Below are positions 42,873 to 51,329 of a stretch of 63,028 nt of DNA, piece by piece. Every line of letters begins with the position of its first letter. The first letter of the stretch is position 1. A model generated the notes under the pieces. It saw only the letters and a list, made by a program, of their open reading frames with translations, had not been told where the DNA came from and searched no databases. The position numbers and the translations under genes were made by a program. Origin of the DNA: a virus; IMG/VR virus record IMGVR_UViG_3300048625_000378, positions 1 to 63,028 of that record; one strand, written 5' to 3'.

Positions 42873-45515
42873 TTATTCAAAAAGAGTATCATTTAACGTT
42901 CTTTTTTCGTGGCTCCAAGTCGTGTCCGCAATGCTATTCATGTCGTTTTGCGATATATTCGCAGTAGCCTTAGACCATAGCGCCGCATGTACATCAATAC
43001 CATTGGCATTGCGCACCATAACCTGATTGCCAGCTACTCCGCTAGCATCTTCAATGTATAGCGGTAGTGTGATGTATAGCGATGGCGTATTGGTGTTATT
43101 TAGATTAGATTTTGCTCTTCCTTTAAAAAATGCCGAATACACTCTAAAACCACCATCAATAAGCTGAACGCTTCCAACAGTATTAGCAAGCAATGAAAGC
43201 GCTGCAAAATTCCCACCATTCGATACGATAAAATAGTGCATTGCATTCAACACTTCGGCAGGTGTATAGTTCGCCAAATCAGTGTCTACTTCAACATACA
43301 ACAATGAATTATCTACAATAGACGAAAAATATCCAGCTACTGTGTTTCTAGTGGTGGCATCCAAAGCTGTGTCGACCAAAGTCTCTGGAATGTGTGTAAT
43401 TACTAGGCTCGAAGCTGTAGCCGATGTATTGGTGATTTTTGATTGGTAGCCGTAGGCTTGGCTATATACACGCAGGCTTCCTCCTACAGGCATATAGACT
43501 GTCTTTGATTGAATTAGGCTTTGGAATCCTGTGTCCTCTACAATATTTCCAGCTCCATTGTATACCCAAATCTGCGTTGAAAATAGATTGTTACCCGCAT
43601 CCGTAATCGTGATAGGATATTGTGCCACAACACGCGTACCTGTGTTTACACTTGAGTTAACGAGATTCAGCTTCACGTTTCCAGTTCCTGCGTTGCTAAC
43701 TGTTCCTGAAATAGTACAATTGGTCAATGTAACTACTATATCGGTGTTGGTATTGTAGACTAGATTGCCGCCAATGACTACATTAGATAAGTTAGTTGGC
43801 GTTGCTTGACTTATGTTACCACTTATGGTTAGGTTAGCAAGAGTGCCGTTGGCGGTTGCAGTTCCAGTCGAAGCAATAGAAGTAAGCTTAGTTCCTGCTG
43901 TTAGTTTCTCAACCCCTGTTACCGGAATAGAACCAAAACCCATCTCTTTTCCGTTTGCCGAAAAAGGATTAACAACCGACATATTAGCTTCAAGGTAGGC
44001 TTTTGTAATATCCCAACATCTATCAATAGTCATTGCTGCATTGATAGTCATCGCCGTGATTGCATTCGCAACAACTGTGAATGTTATATCTGAAAGGTTC
44101 GCCGACTGGTCAGTTGTATAATATGGGTCTGTACTCATAAACTGTGTCAGCTCCACCCCATTGATAGTCATGTCTGCTGTATATGTTGCTTCTACTAAGT
44201 CTTTTCTTCTGAATAAAAACGATTTTGCCGTATAGTTCTTGGCGTTTTGTAATGGTATATACGAACCACCACCAACTCTATTTCCATAGTATATAAGCAT
44301 TTGTTTGTTTACCACTCCAGAAACCATTGTATCAAGAGAGGCTTGAGAGTTATCAGATGTGTTGACTGTTCTAATTTTCACGCCAGAAAGTAGACTAGAA
44401 CCTTGTTTTGCGGTAATGTTGACAAGCCGTGTAAAATAACCCGAGAAGCCGTCAAAATAAGCCTTAATTTGCGTTGCGAAATTAAATCCAACAGGTACAA
44501 CTAAATCCTCAAAGAACTGAAAGCTATCACTACCAATAAAACCTATACCTCTTGAATTATCTGAAGGTATATCGGGTGTATATTTCGATAATGCTCTGTA
44601 TGATTTCGTTGTGGCAGACCCTGCAATAGTACCATTTGCCGTGGCAGTTATCACATCACCTATTGAAGGTATAACGGTAAGTGTGTTGAATAGTGTTTGC
44701 CAGTTTGCAAGAGTGGCAGTGCCAAGCGATGCTACTATATACTTTGTACCTGACATAACAGTACTACTTGCAGATGCCGTTGCAACACCGATTTTATTGT
44801 CAACAAAGTTGCCTTCATAAAGCCCTGAATGTGTCAAGCCTATGAGGTTCGTTGGGTTTACAGTTAGATTTGTACGTATGGCAGATATATTACTCTTGGT
44901 AATGAGAGGCGCGTCTATTAACTGATTTTCGGCATAGGTTAACAAGCAGTTGTTTATACTTCCGGTCATCGTTTGAGACGTAAATAACACCCCTTTATTC
45001 GCCCCTACAGGAGAAGCAAATCTATTGTTATTCCAGTTTACAACCCCAGTTGTGCCTATAAGGACATTAGTTCCACCAGCTGCAAGCCCAGAACCTGTAT
45101 ATATAACCGTGAATCCGATGTTATTTTTTTGGTTTAGCGCAGAACCGCTAATCCAGTCACAGCCAGTTCCAGCATAGACAAGTCCCGAGGCGCAATAATA
45201 TGACCAGTTATCATCAAGGTATGCAGCAGAAATAGTAATTCCAACTTCAAGCCAGATATTATTACTTCCTTGAATATATGCAAGTGGAGCCCAGTTAGCA
45301 GAGCTAAAAGCACCTGCAACAGTAACCACAGTTGTGCAGCGATAGAGAGCAAGCCCGAGACCACCACCAGCATTGTATTTCATTATAGCACCAACGGCGT
45401 ATGTTGAGCCTGTCGAAAAAGCCGTAGCATCATTGATGATGTTGTTAGGCGTCAGTCTTGAGCCTGATGTGCCTCCTGTGAGTGTAAGTGTGTTAGAAGC
45501 GTATGATATTGCCAT
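42873..45515 (-). CDS. Tail fibre / receptor-binding protein
   Basis: An 880-residue protein of repetitive beta structure, poor in charged residues and rich in Thr, Asn, Gly and Ser (SNVVIGGNLVYNTNTDIVVT, TNCTISGTVSNAGTGNVKLN). These resemble stacked parallel beta-helix rungs. The N terminus, YASNTLTLTGGTSGSRLTPN, is a typical tail-anchored start. Composition is less AT-rich than its neighbours (many GC-rich third positions), which suggests transfer from another phage. It lies at the end of the fibre cluster, just before lysis genes. Confidence 0.65.
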   Translation of the reverse strand: MAISYASNTLTLTGGTSGSRLTPNNIINDATAFSTGSTYAVGAIMKYNAGGGLGLALYRCTTVVTVAGAFSSANWAPLAYIQGSNNIWLEVGITISAAYLDDNWSYYCASGLVYAGTGCDWISGSALNQKNNIGFTVIYTGSGLAAGGTNVLIGTTGVVNWNNNRFASPVGANKGVLFTSQTMTGSINNCLLTYAENQLIDAPLITKSNISAIRTNLTVNPTNLIGLTHSGLYEGNFVDNKIGVATASASSTVMSGTKYIVASLGTATLANWQTLFNTLTVIPSIGDVITATANGTIAGSATTKSYRALSKYTPDIPSDNSRGIGFIGSDSFQFFEDLVVPVGFNFATQIKAYFDGFSGYFTRLVNITAKQGSSLLSGVKIRTVNTSDNSQASLDTMVSGVVNKQMLIYYGNRVGGGSYIPLQNAKNYTAKSFLFRRKDLVEATYTADMTINGVELTQFMSTDPYYTTDQSANLSDITFTVVANAITAMTINAAMTIDRCWDITKAYLEANMSVVNPFSANGKEMGFGSIPVTGVEKLTAGTKLTSIASTGTATANGTLANLTISGNISQATPTNLSNVVIGGNLVYNTNTDIVVTLTNCTISGTVSNAGTGNVKLNLVNSSVNTGTRVVAQYPITITDAGNNLFSTQIWVYNGAGNIVEDTGFQSLIQSKTVYMPVGGSLRVYSQAYGYQSKITNTSATASSLVITHIPETLVDTALDATTRNTVAGYFSSIVDNSLLYVEVDTDLANYTPAEVLNAMHYFIVSNGGNFAALSLLANTVGSVQLIDGGFRVYSAFFKGRAKSNLNNTNTPSLYITLPLYIEDASGVAGNQVMVRNANGIDVHAALWSKATANISQNDMNSIADTTWSHEKRTLNDTLFE

Positions 45516-45516
45516 C

Positions 45517-45816
45517 TTACAATATTATTTTTTTGGTTGCCGTAAGCCCCGTTAGTAATCCGTTATTGAATGTAGTATAGAAACTATCTTCGCTTTTATC
45601 GTTTGCAATGAATCGATAGCGAATACCTCCACCTGGATAGGTGTATTTTGCCACTCTACCCGTAGCAATGTCTGGCAGTTTTTCAATCGACAAAAAGCCT
45701 GAAACTAGCGTAAACCAGTTTTCTTTATTGGCTTTTTTGTCAATAGAAATTGCCATTGCTTTCATTAAAGAAGCGATGTGACTGATAACCGACGATATTC
45801 TAGTTTCTAAACTCAT
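45517..45816 (-). CDS. Small fibre-associated protein
   Basis: A 99-residue protein 1 base after the gene upstream and 1 base before the fibre gene. It begins with a helix (LETRISSVISHIASLMKAMA) and ends in beta strands (VAKYTYPGGGIRYRFIANDK). It may be an adaptor or chaperone for the fibre. Confidence 0.45.
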   Translation of the reverse strand: MSLETRISSVISHIASLMKAMAISIDKKANKENWFTLVSGFLSIEKLPDIATGRVAKYTYPGGGIRYRFIANDKSEDSFYTTFNNGLLTGLTATKKIIL

Positions 45817-45817
45817 T

Positions 45818-46324
45818 TCAGCTTAAATAAGCAGTGTTAAAATCAGCTACAAAGTCTCTATCTGTATTACCAATGTTGGTAGCCAAAGTGGCTAAATCAG
45901 TTGCCGATGCAGCGCCAATGTTTGTTCTGGCCTGTGCTTTTTGCACGTCCGTGAAAGACTGTGCCAATGCAACCGAAACTAAACCAGTATCGGTTTGTGC
46001 CAAAGCCACAATCTTATCGGCTAATTCTTTTAGCGTATCAGCATCAGAACTAGCTCCATTTATCAAATTAGCCACTGCCGTAGTAATTAACGAAGTGATT
46101 TTGGTAGAACTATATGTTTTGTTTAAGGCTGGAGTGGCATCATCAATTACCGAGCTTGGCGCTGGCAAAGCGTTGATATTCGACTTCAACTCATTTAGAG
46201 CTGCAACAATGTTTGTTTTATCAATAGTCGATAAATTAGCTATGTTGCCAATCTTTGCATTTACTGCTTTAATAGTGTTAGCCGCTTGAACTGCTAAGGC
46301 TACTATTCTTTCTTCATGTGTCAT
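45818..46324 (-). CDS. Fibre-associated helical protein
   Basis: A 168-residue Ala/Thr/Asn-rich helical protein (LAVQAANTIKAVNAKIGNIA), including a segment DDATPALNKTYSSTKITSLI that is common in phage tail-fibre stems, and a C terminus IGNTDRDFVADFNTAYLS. That end is shared with the next protein upstream (GNYERDFAQDFLIALNT). It is probably a fibre stalk or adaptor. Confidence 0.5.
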   Translation of the reverse strand: MTHEERIVALAVQAANTIKAVNAKIGNIANLSTIDKTNIVAALNELKSNINALPAPSSVIDDATPALNKTYSSTKITSLITTAVANLINGASSDADTLKELADKIVALAQTDTGLVSVALAQSFTDVQKAQARTNIGAASATDLATLATNIGNTDRDFVADFNTAYLS

Positions 46325-46329
46325 AATTC

Positions 46330-46551
46330 CTAAGTATTAAGTGCTATTAAAAAATCTTGTGCAAAATCACGCTCATAGTTTCCTAGAATGGATAGATCAG
46401 CATTTTTGCCAGGCAACCCTTGTTTACCTAATGTTGACATTTCCACTACGATATCCACTTTATTAGAAGATACTACTACTTCGAACTGCTTAGGATTAGA
46501 AGTAAGCTGAACGTCTATTTTTTTAATGGTTTGATTGATTACTACTTCCAT
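46330..46551 (-). CDS. Small fibre-linked protein with collagen-like turn
   Basis: The ATG at 46551 follows the upstream stop by 5 bases and is preferred to 46575. The 73-residue protein has beta strands (VDIVVEMSTLGKQGLPGKNA), with one collagen-like GKQGLPGKN stretch, and the C-terminal GNYERDFAQDFLIAL motif also seen downstream. It may form the base of a fibre. Confidence 0.45.
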   Translation of the reverse strand: MEVVINQTIKKIDVQLTSNPKQFEVVVSSNKVDIVVEMSTLGKQGLPGKNADLSILGNYERDFAQDFLIALNT

Positions 46552-46556
46552 TTTTC

Positions 46557-46922
46557 TTAATCTGTTATGTTCCAAAAAATCTTTGGAAAAGGGTAATTTG
46601 TGCCGTCAGGATAATAAATCTTGATTTCAAACGTATAGTCATAAGCCGGAAGATTGATTATACGTGGCAGAAAACTAATAATGTTAGTTGCTGTCGGATG
46701 TTCAGTATCGCCCATCACGATAGCACCATTATCCGTTGACATTTCCAAAGCTGTCGAGCCTAGGCGACCTTTAATTAGCTTACCTACCGCTTCAATAGCG
46801 CTTACATCCATAGGCGTCTTAACATTGCCTTCTTCTTTATTTGAAAAAGCCAACGATATACCATCCCAAGTAGTTCCTTTCTTATGGTCCGGAAGTCTTA
46901 ATTCATCGTTTCCGCAAATCAT
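46557..46922 (-). CDS. Hypothetical protein of fibre cluster
   Basis: A 121-residue beta-rich protein beginning ICGNDELRLPDHKKGTTWDG and containing GDTEHPTATNIISFLPRI and YDYTFEIKIYYPDGTNYPFP. It sits between two fibre proteins. No family recognised; a baseplate- or fibre-adaptor role is inferred from place. Confidence 0.45.
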   Translation of the reverse strand: MICGNDELRLPDHKKGTTWDGISLAFSNKEEGNVKTPMDVSAIEAVGKLIKGRLGSTALEMSTDNGAIVMGDTEHPTATNIISFLPRIINLPAYDYTFEIKIYYPDGTNYPFPKIFWNITD

Positions 46923-46923
46923 T

Positions 46924-48429
46924 TTACTTTGCTTTTAAAAGTTCGACCTCAGTTTCTAAAGCACTAATTTTTTGATTCAATTCTTTTATTGCATTAATTA
47001 AAATATATGTAATTGCATGAGAATTAAAATTATAAAGCACAGTATCTGAAGTGTCTGTTGTATTCAATTTAGCCGAAAACGTAGATACTCCTTCAGGGAC
47101 TATGTTTTGAACTTCTTGAGCAATCACGCCGATGTTTCCTTTTATTTTGGAAAAACCAGCCTTACCGTTATAATCATACGTTACCGGTCTTATAGAAAGA
47201 ATAGCACTCAAGCCTTTCGTGTAATTTTGGATATTTTCCTTTAAACGGGAATCTGATGCAATTGTCCATGTATTAGTGGAAGGTTTAGCGGCAGAATCTA
47301 GTTGGAGTTGAAATAAATAGCTTGGGATAAATACACCGGTTTCAGACGAAGATATTCCAACCCCAACACTAGCGTCCCATATATGTCCTCTTTCCAACAT
47401 TTTCGAACTTGTAAACCTTGGTACTGCGTAGGTAGAGTTATGGGTATATTTTGATAAAACTAATTCACCGACAGTTTCACCAATATTTGGAACAACCAAT
47501 GTTTTATAGTCTTGGATATCCCCATAGTACAAATTAATTTGTTTAGTTACTGAACTACCAAATGATAGCGTATTAGTCTGTGTAGATATGGTAGTAGCTC
47601 CCTCAGAATAAATTGGTAAGTAAGAACTTCCAACAATTGATAGTTGACTATTAAACACACCGCTAGAATAAGGAGTCGTGGTTCCATTAGCTAAAAGATA
47701 ATTTGTACCACCAGAAGCTACTTTAAAACCACTCGCGGTTATGTTTCCTGTAAAAGTTGGAGAAGCTATTGGCGCTTTCAAATTCAAAGCGGATTGTGTT
47801 GCTGTTGAAATAGGTTTGTTCAAATCTGAAGTGTTATCTACATTACTTAAGCCTACATCTGATTTACTAACGACAGTACTACCTATTCTAATATCAATAC
47901 TTCCGGCAGTTCCAACAGCCGTTACAACGCCTAAACTAATACCATAACTAGGAGAAGAAGGCTTTGTAGCCGTAACAGTGCCTGCTGTAGCATCCGACAA
48001 ATAAAGAATTGAGTTTTCAAAAAAACTAGCCGTATTGAAGCCTGTAAATGTACCTGATGTAACTACATTTCCATCAGTATTATTAGGAATATCATTTTCT
48101 ACAATACCAAGTGTAGTCTCGCTCATGAACTTAACCGATGCAAGTGCCTTAGCTACTAATAATTTACCCCCTGACACTCCGCTTTGGTACACCACCGTTC
48201 CTTTAGTTAAAGTTGAGCCTGTTTGGTTGCGAACTATTTTGGTGGTTTTTATCGATTGGGAAATCGTAGTTTTATCTACATACCCAACCTCACCAGTTGT
48301 AGCATCTTGAACCATTACACGTGTAGCAGCCGTTTTTTCAGGATTTGCTGATATTTTAAGTTTTGTAACCCCTGTTGTCTGAGCGAAAGAAATTGCTGTG
48401 AATAGCAATAATAAAAAGTACTTTTTCAT
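46924..48429 (-). CDS. Tail fibre with S74 intramolecular chaperone and signal-like N terminus
   Basis: A 501-residue protein. The C-terminal ~110 residues are a peptidase-S74 (endosialidase-type) chaperone: SDSRLKENIQNYTKGLSAIL with the Ser-Lys catalytic pair, then GNIGVIAQEVQNIVPEGV and a final coiled coil (LNQKISALETEVELLKA). This domain trimerises the fibre and cuts itself off before the Ser. The N terminus, KKYFLLLLFTAISFAQ, looks like a Sec signal peptide, which is odd for a virion protein and suggests origin from a secreted bacterial protein. Repeated beta elements fill the middle. Confidence 0.75.
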   Translation of the reverse strand: MKKYFLLLLFTAISFAQTTGVTKLKISANPEKTAATRVMVQDATTGEVGYVDKTTISQSIKTTKIVRNQTGSTLTKGTVVYQSGVSGGKLLVAKALASVKFMSETTLGIVENDIPNNTDGNVVTSGTFTGFNTASFFENSILYLSDATAGTVTATKPSSPSYGISLGVVTAVGTAGSIDIRIGSTVVSKSDVGLSNVDNTSDLNKPISTATQSALNLKAPIASPTFTGNITASGFKVASGGTNYLLANGTTTPYSSGVFNSQLSIVGSSYLPIYSEGATTISTQTNTLSFGSSVTKQINLYYGDIQDYKTLVVPNIGETVGELVLSKYTHNSTYAVPRFTSSKMLERGHIWDASVGVGISSSETGVFIPSYLFQLQLDSAAKPSTNTWTIASDSRLKENIQNYTKGLSAILSIRPVTYDYNGKAGFSKIKGNIGVIAQEVQNIVPEGVSTFSAKLNTTDTSDTVLYNFNSHAITYILINAIKELNQKISALETEVELLKAK

Positions 48430-48445
48430 GTTTGTATAATTAAGT

Positions 48446-49198
48446 TTAAGTTCCTATTTCTGTAAATTGTAAAACCGTATAATTTGCCCTGTCACTTCGG
48501 TTTCCTCCATTCCAAATTGCCTTATCCCAATAAACTCCTGTATTTGTATCTGAATCCCAAGTTCCCCAACCCTCTACAAAATCACCTGGTTGATCCGTTC
48601 CTGTAGTATTGCCTCCTCCACGAGCGATAATTCGAAGCTCCATGAATGAAATTGGAGTAGGTGTTAAATTATTCGATATAAATTCTAGTCCTAATAAATA
48701 CTTCGTCTTGTCTATAAAATTTCCATTTGATAAATAATTATTTAAAGCAATATCAATACTAAAAGTTCTGCCGTTTTCTGATAACAAAAAATTTGAAGGG
48801 GTGATAAATACGAAGTTATCTTTGTTTTGAAAATTCGTAAGTTTAAAAAGGAATTGTCCGCTATTTATAATTGTTTGTATGTATATCCCTATCTCAAAAC
48901 CGTAAGAATCTTTATAGCTGAAAACTAATTTTTTAGCTTGTTGAAAATTAGTAGTTATATTACCGTTAATATCATTTGCATAAAAATATCCAAATCGATT
49001 TTCAATAGATTGGTTGTGTTGTGATATAAATAAAAATGCATTATACCCTAAGAAATTATTAAAAAGCGAGAATATGCCTCCTAGTGCAAATGTTTTTGTT
49101 TTCTTGCCCGGCGAATTGCTATCGGTCCCTATCAAAAAATCTTCCATTGACAGGCTATCATCTTGACCAAATATCTCTTTATTACTTATTTGTGGCAT
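48446..49198 (-). CDS. Tail/fibre adaptor protein
   Basis: A 250-residue protein, first gene of the late block. The N terminus (NKEIFGQDDSLSMEDFLIGT, then SPGKKTKTFALGGIFSLFNNF) recurs at the start of flavobacterial tail proteins; the C terminus is Gly/Asn/Trp-rich (GDFVEGWGTWDSDTNTGVYW). It is probably exposed on the tail. Divergent promoters lie upstream. Confidence 0.5.
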   Translation of the reverse strand: MPQISNKEIFGQDDSLSMEDFLIGTDSNSPGKKTKTFALGGIFSLFNNFLGYNAFLFISQHNQSIENRFGYFYANDINGNITTNFQQAKKLVFSYKDSYGFEIGIYIQTIINSGQFLFKLTNFQNKDNFVFITPSNFLLSENGRTFSIDIALNNYLSNGNFIDKTKYLLGLEFISNNLTPTPISFMELRIIARGGGNTTGTDQPGDFVEGWGTWDSDTNTGVYWDKAIWNGGNRSDRANYTVLQFTEIGT

Positions 49199-49215
49199 GA
49201 TTAATCATTTGACTA

Positions 49216-49246
49216 CAAATATAATAGATTTTATTTATTACTTTTG
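49216..49246. promoter_or_regulatory. Divergent promoter region of late block and regulator gene
   Basis: For the - strand, TATATTTG at 49216-49223 is preceded by AAATAAAATCTAT, similar to the promoters at 34771 and 23368. For the + strand, TACTTTTG at 49239-49246 precedes the gene at 49271. The two -7 boxes lie 16 bases apart, so the regulator could compete for, or act on, late transcription. Neither has a good TTG element. Confidence 0.55.
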
Positions 49247-49270
49247 TAATTACAATAAGAAAAATTTATA

Positions 49271-49846
49271 ATGAAGTATAGAGATAATCGAAAGAACGCA
49301 AATAGATCTACTAACAAAATCCCTTTGTACACTTTGGAGCTTTTACATGAAATGGGAATTTTTGTAAAACCACAATACGCAAAGAAACCTAAGTATGTTT
49401 TTTGCAATCAAGGTTATGACTTCCTTGAGAATTTTTTTATTGTTAGGCATTATGTGTGCACTAAAAATAAAATATCGCTTAGGGTTTTAGAAATGCTATT
49501 AAAACTTTACCCAATGAACTATTTTACATACCATGATTACTATGAATTACCTAAGAATTTTCAGTTAGTTAGGGCTGATTTTTTAATAAAAAAGGGGCTT
49601 ATGGTTGAAATTAAAGAAAAGCATAAAGATAGACCTGAGAGTATTTTTAAATTAACTACTTCAGCAGGAGCCATTGTTAGAGATTTTTATAAATACCTAT
49701 CTGGAGAGAAACCAATTCCGGAAGAAAGAAACAAAAATTACATGGCCAGAAAGGATGCTAGCGAAATAGACAAGCTCCGTTTAGAGTTCATTAAAAAAAT
49801 GAACAAAACAGAGCCTTCTGATTCTAAAAAAGAATTATTTATGTAA
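49271..49846 (+). CDS. Possible winged-helix regulator
   Basis: A 191-residue basic protein. The section KNKISLRVLEMLLKLYPMNY, then DYYELPKNFQLVRADFLIKK, reads like a winged-helix domain with a recognition helix, followed by a wing (GLMVEIKEKHKDRPE) and a helical C terminus. MarR-like phage proteins have this build. It is divergent from the late block and convergent, with 2 bases between stops, to the accessory operon. A control role for late genes is a reasonable but untested idea. Confidence 0.5.
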   Translation: MKYRDNRKNANRSTNKIPLYTLELLHEMGIFVKPQYAKKPKYVFCNQGYDFLENFFIVRHYVCTKNKISLRVLEMLLKLYPMNYFTYHDYYELPKNFQLVRADFLIKKGLMVEIKEKHKDRPESIFKLTTSAGAIVRDFYKYLSGEKPIPEERNKNYMARKDASEIDKLRLEFIKKMNKTEPSDSKKELFM

Positions 49847-49848
49847 CA

Positions 49849-50055
49849 TTAGTTTAGTATTCCTAATCTTTCACTGTACCTAGCTATTTCAAATTCATAA
49901 AGGGTATAAATCCCATTATCACCTCTAACTTGGTACATTATTCCTTGACAATCAACAACTATTGCAATAACTATATGCAGTAATTTATCAGGATCGGCTT
50001 TTCGAATTACTTCTTCTTTAATTTTGAAGTTTATAGAAATAATCAGCTTTTCCAT
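49849..50055 (-). CDS. Small hypothetical protein
   Basis: The ATG at 50055 follows the GroES-like stop by 1 base and is chosen over 50073. The 68-residue protein (MEKLIISINFKIKEEVIRKA, then HIVIAIVVDCQGIMYQVRGD) looks like a small alpha/beta or SH3-like fold. It is the last gene of the accessory operon. Confidence 0.5.
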   Translation of the reverse strand: MEKLIISINFKIKEEVIRKADPDKLLHIVIAIVVDCQGIMYQVRGDNGIYTLYEFEIARYSERLGILN

Positions 50056-50056
50056 T

Positions 50057-50314
50057 CTAAACGTTAAAATCAAGCTCGCTCCCTTCTCTTAGAAGAAGAT
50101 AAATTTTTCCATTATATTCAATCGGGACTCCAGGAACATATTTCATTTTTTGAACTACATCACCAACTTTAGTGTATTTTACTTTTGGACCAATCAAAAT
50201 TACTTTAAATTGATTTTCGTTTTTTGGCTTATTACTAAGAATAATTCCTGAATCAGTTTTATTATCTTCTTTAGCAATTGGCTCTACTAATATTCTATCT
50301 GATAGCGGTATCAT
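50057..50314 (-). CDS. GroES-like co-chaperonin (short form)
   Basis: An 85-residue protein following Cpn10 closely: LSDRILVEPIAKEDNKTDSG is the N-terminal strand and mobile-loop entry, then VILIGPKVKYTKVGDVVQKM and YNGKIYLLLREGSELDFNV match the later strands including the EYL-like end. It would act as a lid for host GroEL. A second, longer Cpn10-like protein is encoded near TerL (39805). Confidence 0.72.
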   Translation of the reverse strand: MIPLSDRILVEPIAKEDNKTDSGIILSNKPKNENQFKVILIGPKVKYTKVGDVVQKMKYVPGVPIEYNGKIYLLLREGSELDFNV

Positions 50315-50520
50315 TAGTTTTTGTTTTTATTAATATCAAAAGTTTTATTCGAATATATTTGTATTTGATCTATCCTTACTGTTATAATATCTCCACCATC
50401 ACAGAGAACAACTGTCCATAAATCGTTCTCAAAAGTACCACCTGAAACGGCATAAATAGCCATAGCTTCTTTATTGGTTTCTTTTATAATAACCGGAATT
50501 GGATTTTTAAATTCTAACAT
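50314..50520 (-). CDS. Small hypothetical phage protein
   Basis: The protein begins MLEFKNPIPVIIKETNKEA from an ATG at 50520 (an alternative start is at 50529). AIYAVSGGTFENDLWTVVLCDGGD is a pattern shared by many uncharacterised small proteins of Bacteroidota phages. Quoted in part: GGTFENDLWTVVLCDGG. The start overlaps the upstream gene by 14 bases. Confidence 0.55.
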   Translation of the reverse strand: MLEFKNPIPVIIKETNKEAMAIYAVSGGTFENDLWTVVLCDGGDIITVRIDQIQIYSNKTFDINKNKN

Positions 50521-51088
50521 ATTCTGCATTCCATTTAGTTACATTCGCTTTATACTTTGGAGGATTTTCTTTGTCAAAAGCGTTTACAAAATTAAGATTA
50601 TGCCATCGTAAATAATTGTTTGGATAAGCAGCATAAAATCCATTATCGAGCTTGATAATATGAAAGCATTTACTATCGGTATCATCTGCATAACCACCTC
50701 CAAAATCATCAATTGTAAATAAGTATTCTCCTTTAACCCATTCTTTATTTCGATTGTAGCACTCTACGATATAGCCTTGTAAATAACTAAATACAATTGA
50801 CTCTCCTAACTCTCCCTGCATATTCCAATATTGCAATAATGAAAGCAATTCTTTTTCATCTTTACATGGCTTTTCGAATTCTTCTTTATGAACAAATGCA
50901 TGTATTGGTAACGACCAAAAAACAGCCCCATTTTCAAGCTGACAATGAAATAGTAGTGGGCTATTTAATTGAATTTTAGCTCCAAAAATATAGCAAGGGG
51001 TTAGTTCCTTGTTTTTAAAATCTTGAAACAAAAAAGCATTTCTAACAAATCCTTCTTGATATGGGATATTTATATTACTTGTTTTCAT
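50507..51088 (-). CDS. Hypothetical protein
   Basis: A 193-residue protein with aromatic-rich beta segments (CYIFGAKIQLNSPLLFHCQL, IVFSYLQGYIVECYNRNKEW) and a C terminus KANVTKWNAEYVRI. I do not recognise the family. Overlaps with both neighbours place it in the accessory operon. Confidence 0.5.
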   Translation of the reverse strand: MKTSNINIPYQEGFVRNAFLFQDFKNKELTPCYIFGAKIQLNSPLLFHCQLENGAVFWSLPIHAFVHKEEFEKPCKDEKELLSLLQYWNMQGELGESIVFSYLQGYIVECYNRNKEWVKGEYLFTIDDFGGGYADDTDSKCFHIIKLDNGFYAAYPNNYLRWHNLNFVNAFDKENPPKYKANVTKWNAEYVRI

Positions 51089-51329
51089 TACATTTTTTAC
51101 AATCCTTGCATTGTCCAGTTTCGCACTTTGTTTTTACAATAGGGGAGTAGCCATCTTTTTCATTCCATACCATAACTACGCCACCAAAAACAGTGTATGC
51201 TTTTTTATCCTCATGGTATTGGAATTTCGATACGTAGGCAATGCTAACATTTATTACCATTTGCAGACATGTTATTTCTTTAGCATTTTTAAAATGGCTT
51301 GTAACTTGTTTAAGTGATGGTTTTTTCAT
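51075..51329 (-). CDS. Small cysteine-tailed protein
   Basis: The start at 51329 overlaps the upstream stop (ATGA) and is preferred to 51380. The 84-residue protein ends CETGQCKDCKKCNENK, a four-cysteine tail that could bind zinc or iron-sulfur. The body has beta strands (AYTVFGGVVMVWNEKDGYSP). No function assigned. Confidence 0.5.
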   Translation of the reverse strand: MKKPSLKQVTSHFKNAKEITCLQMVINVSIAYVSKFQYHEDKKAYTVFGGVVMVWNEKDGYSPIVKTKCETGQCKDCKKCNENK

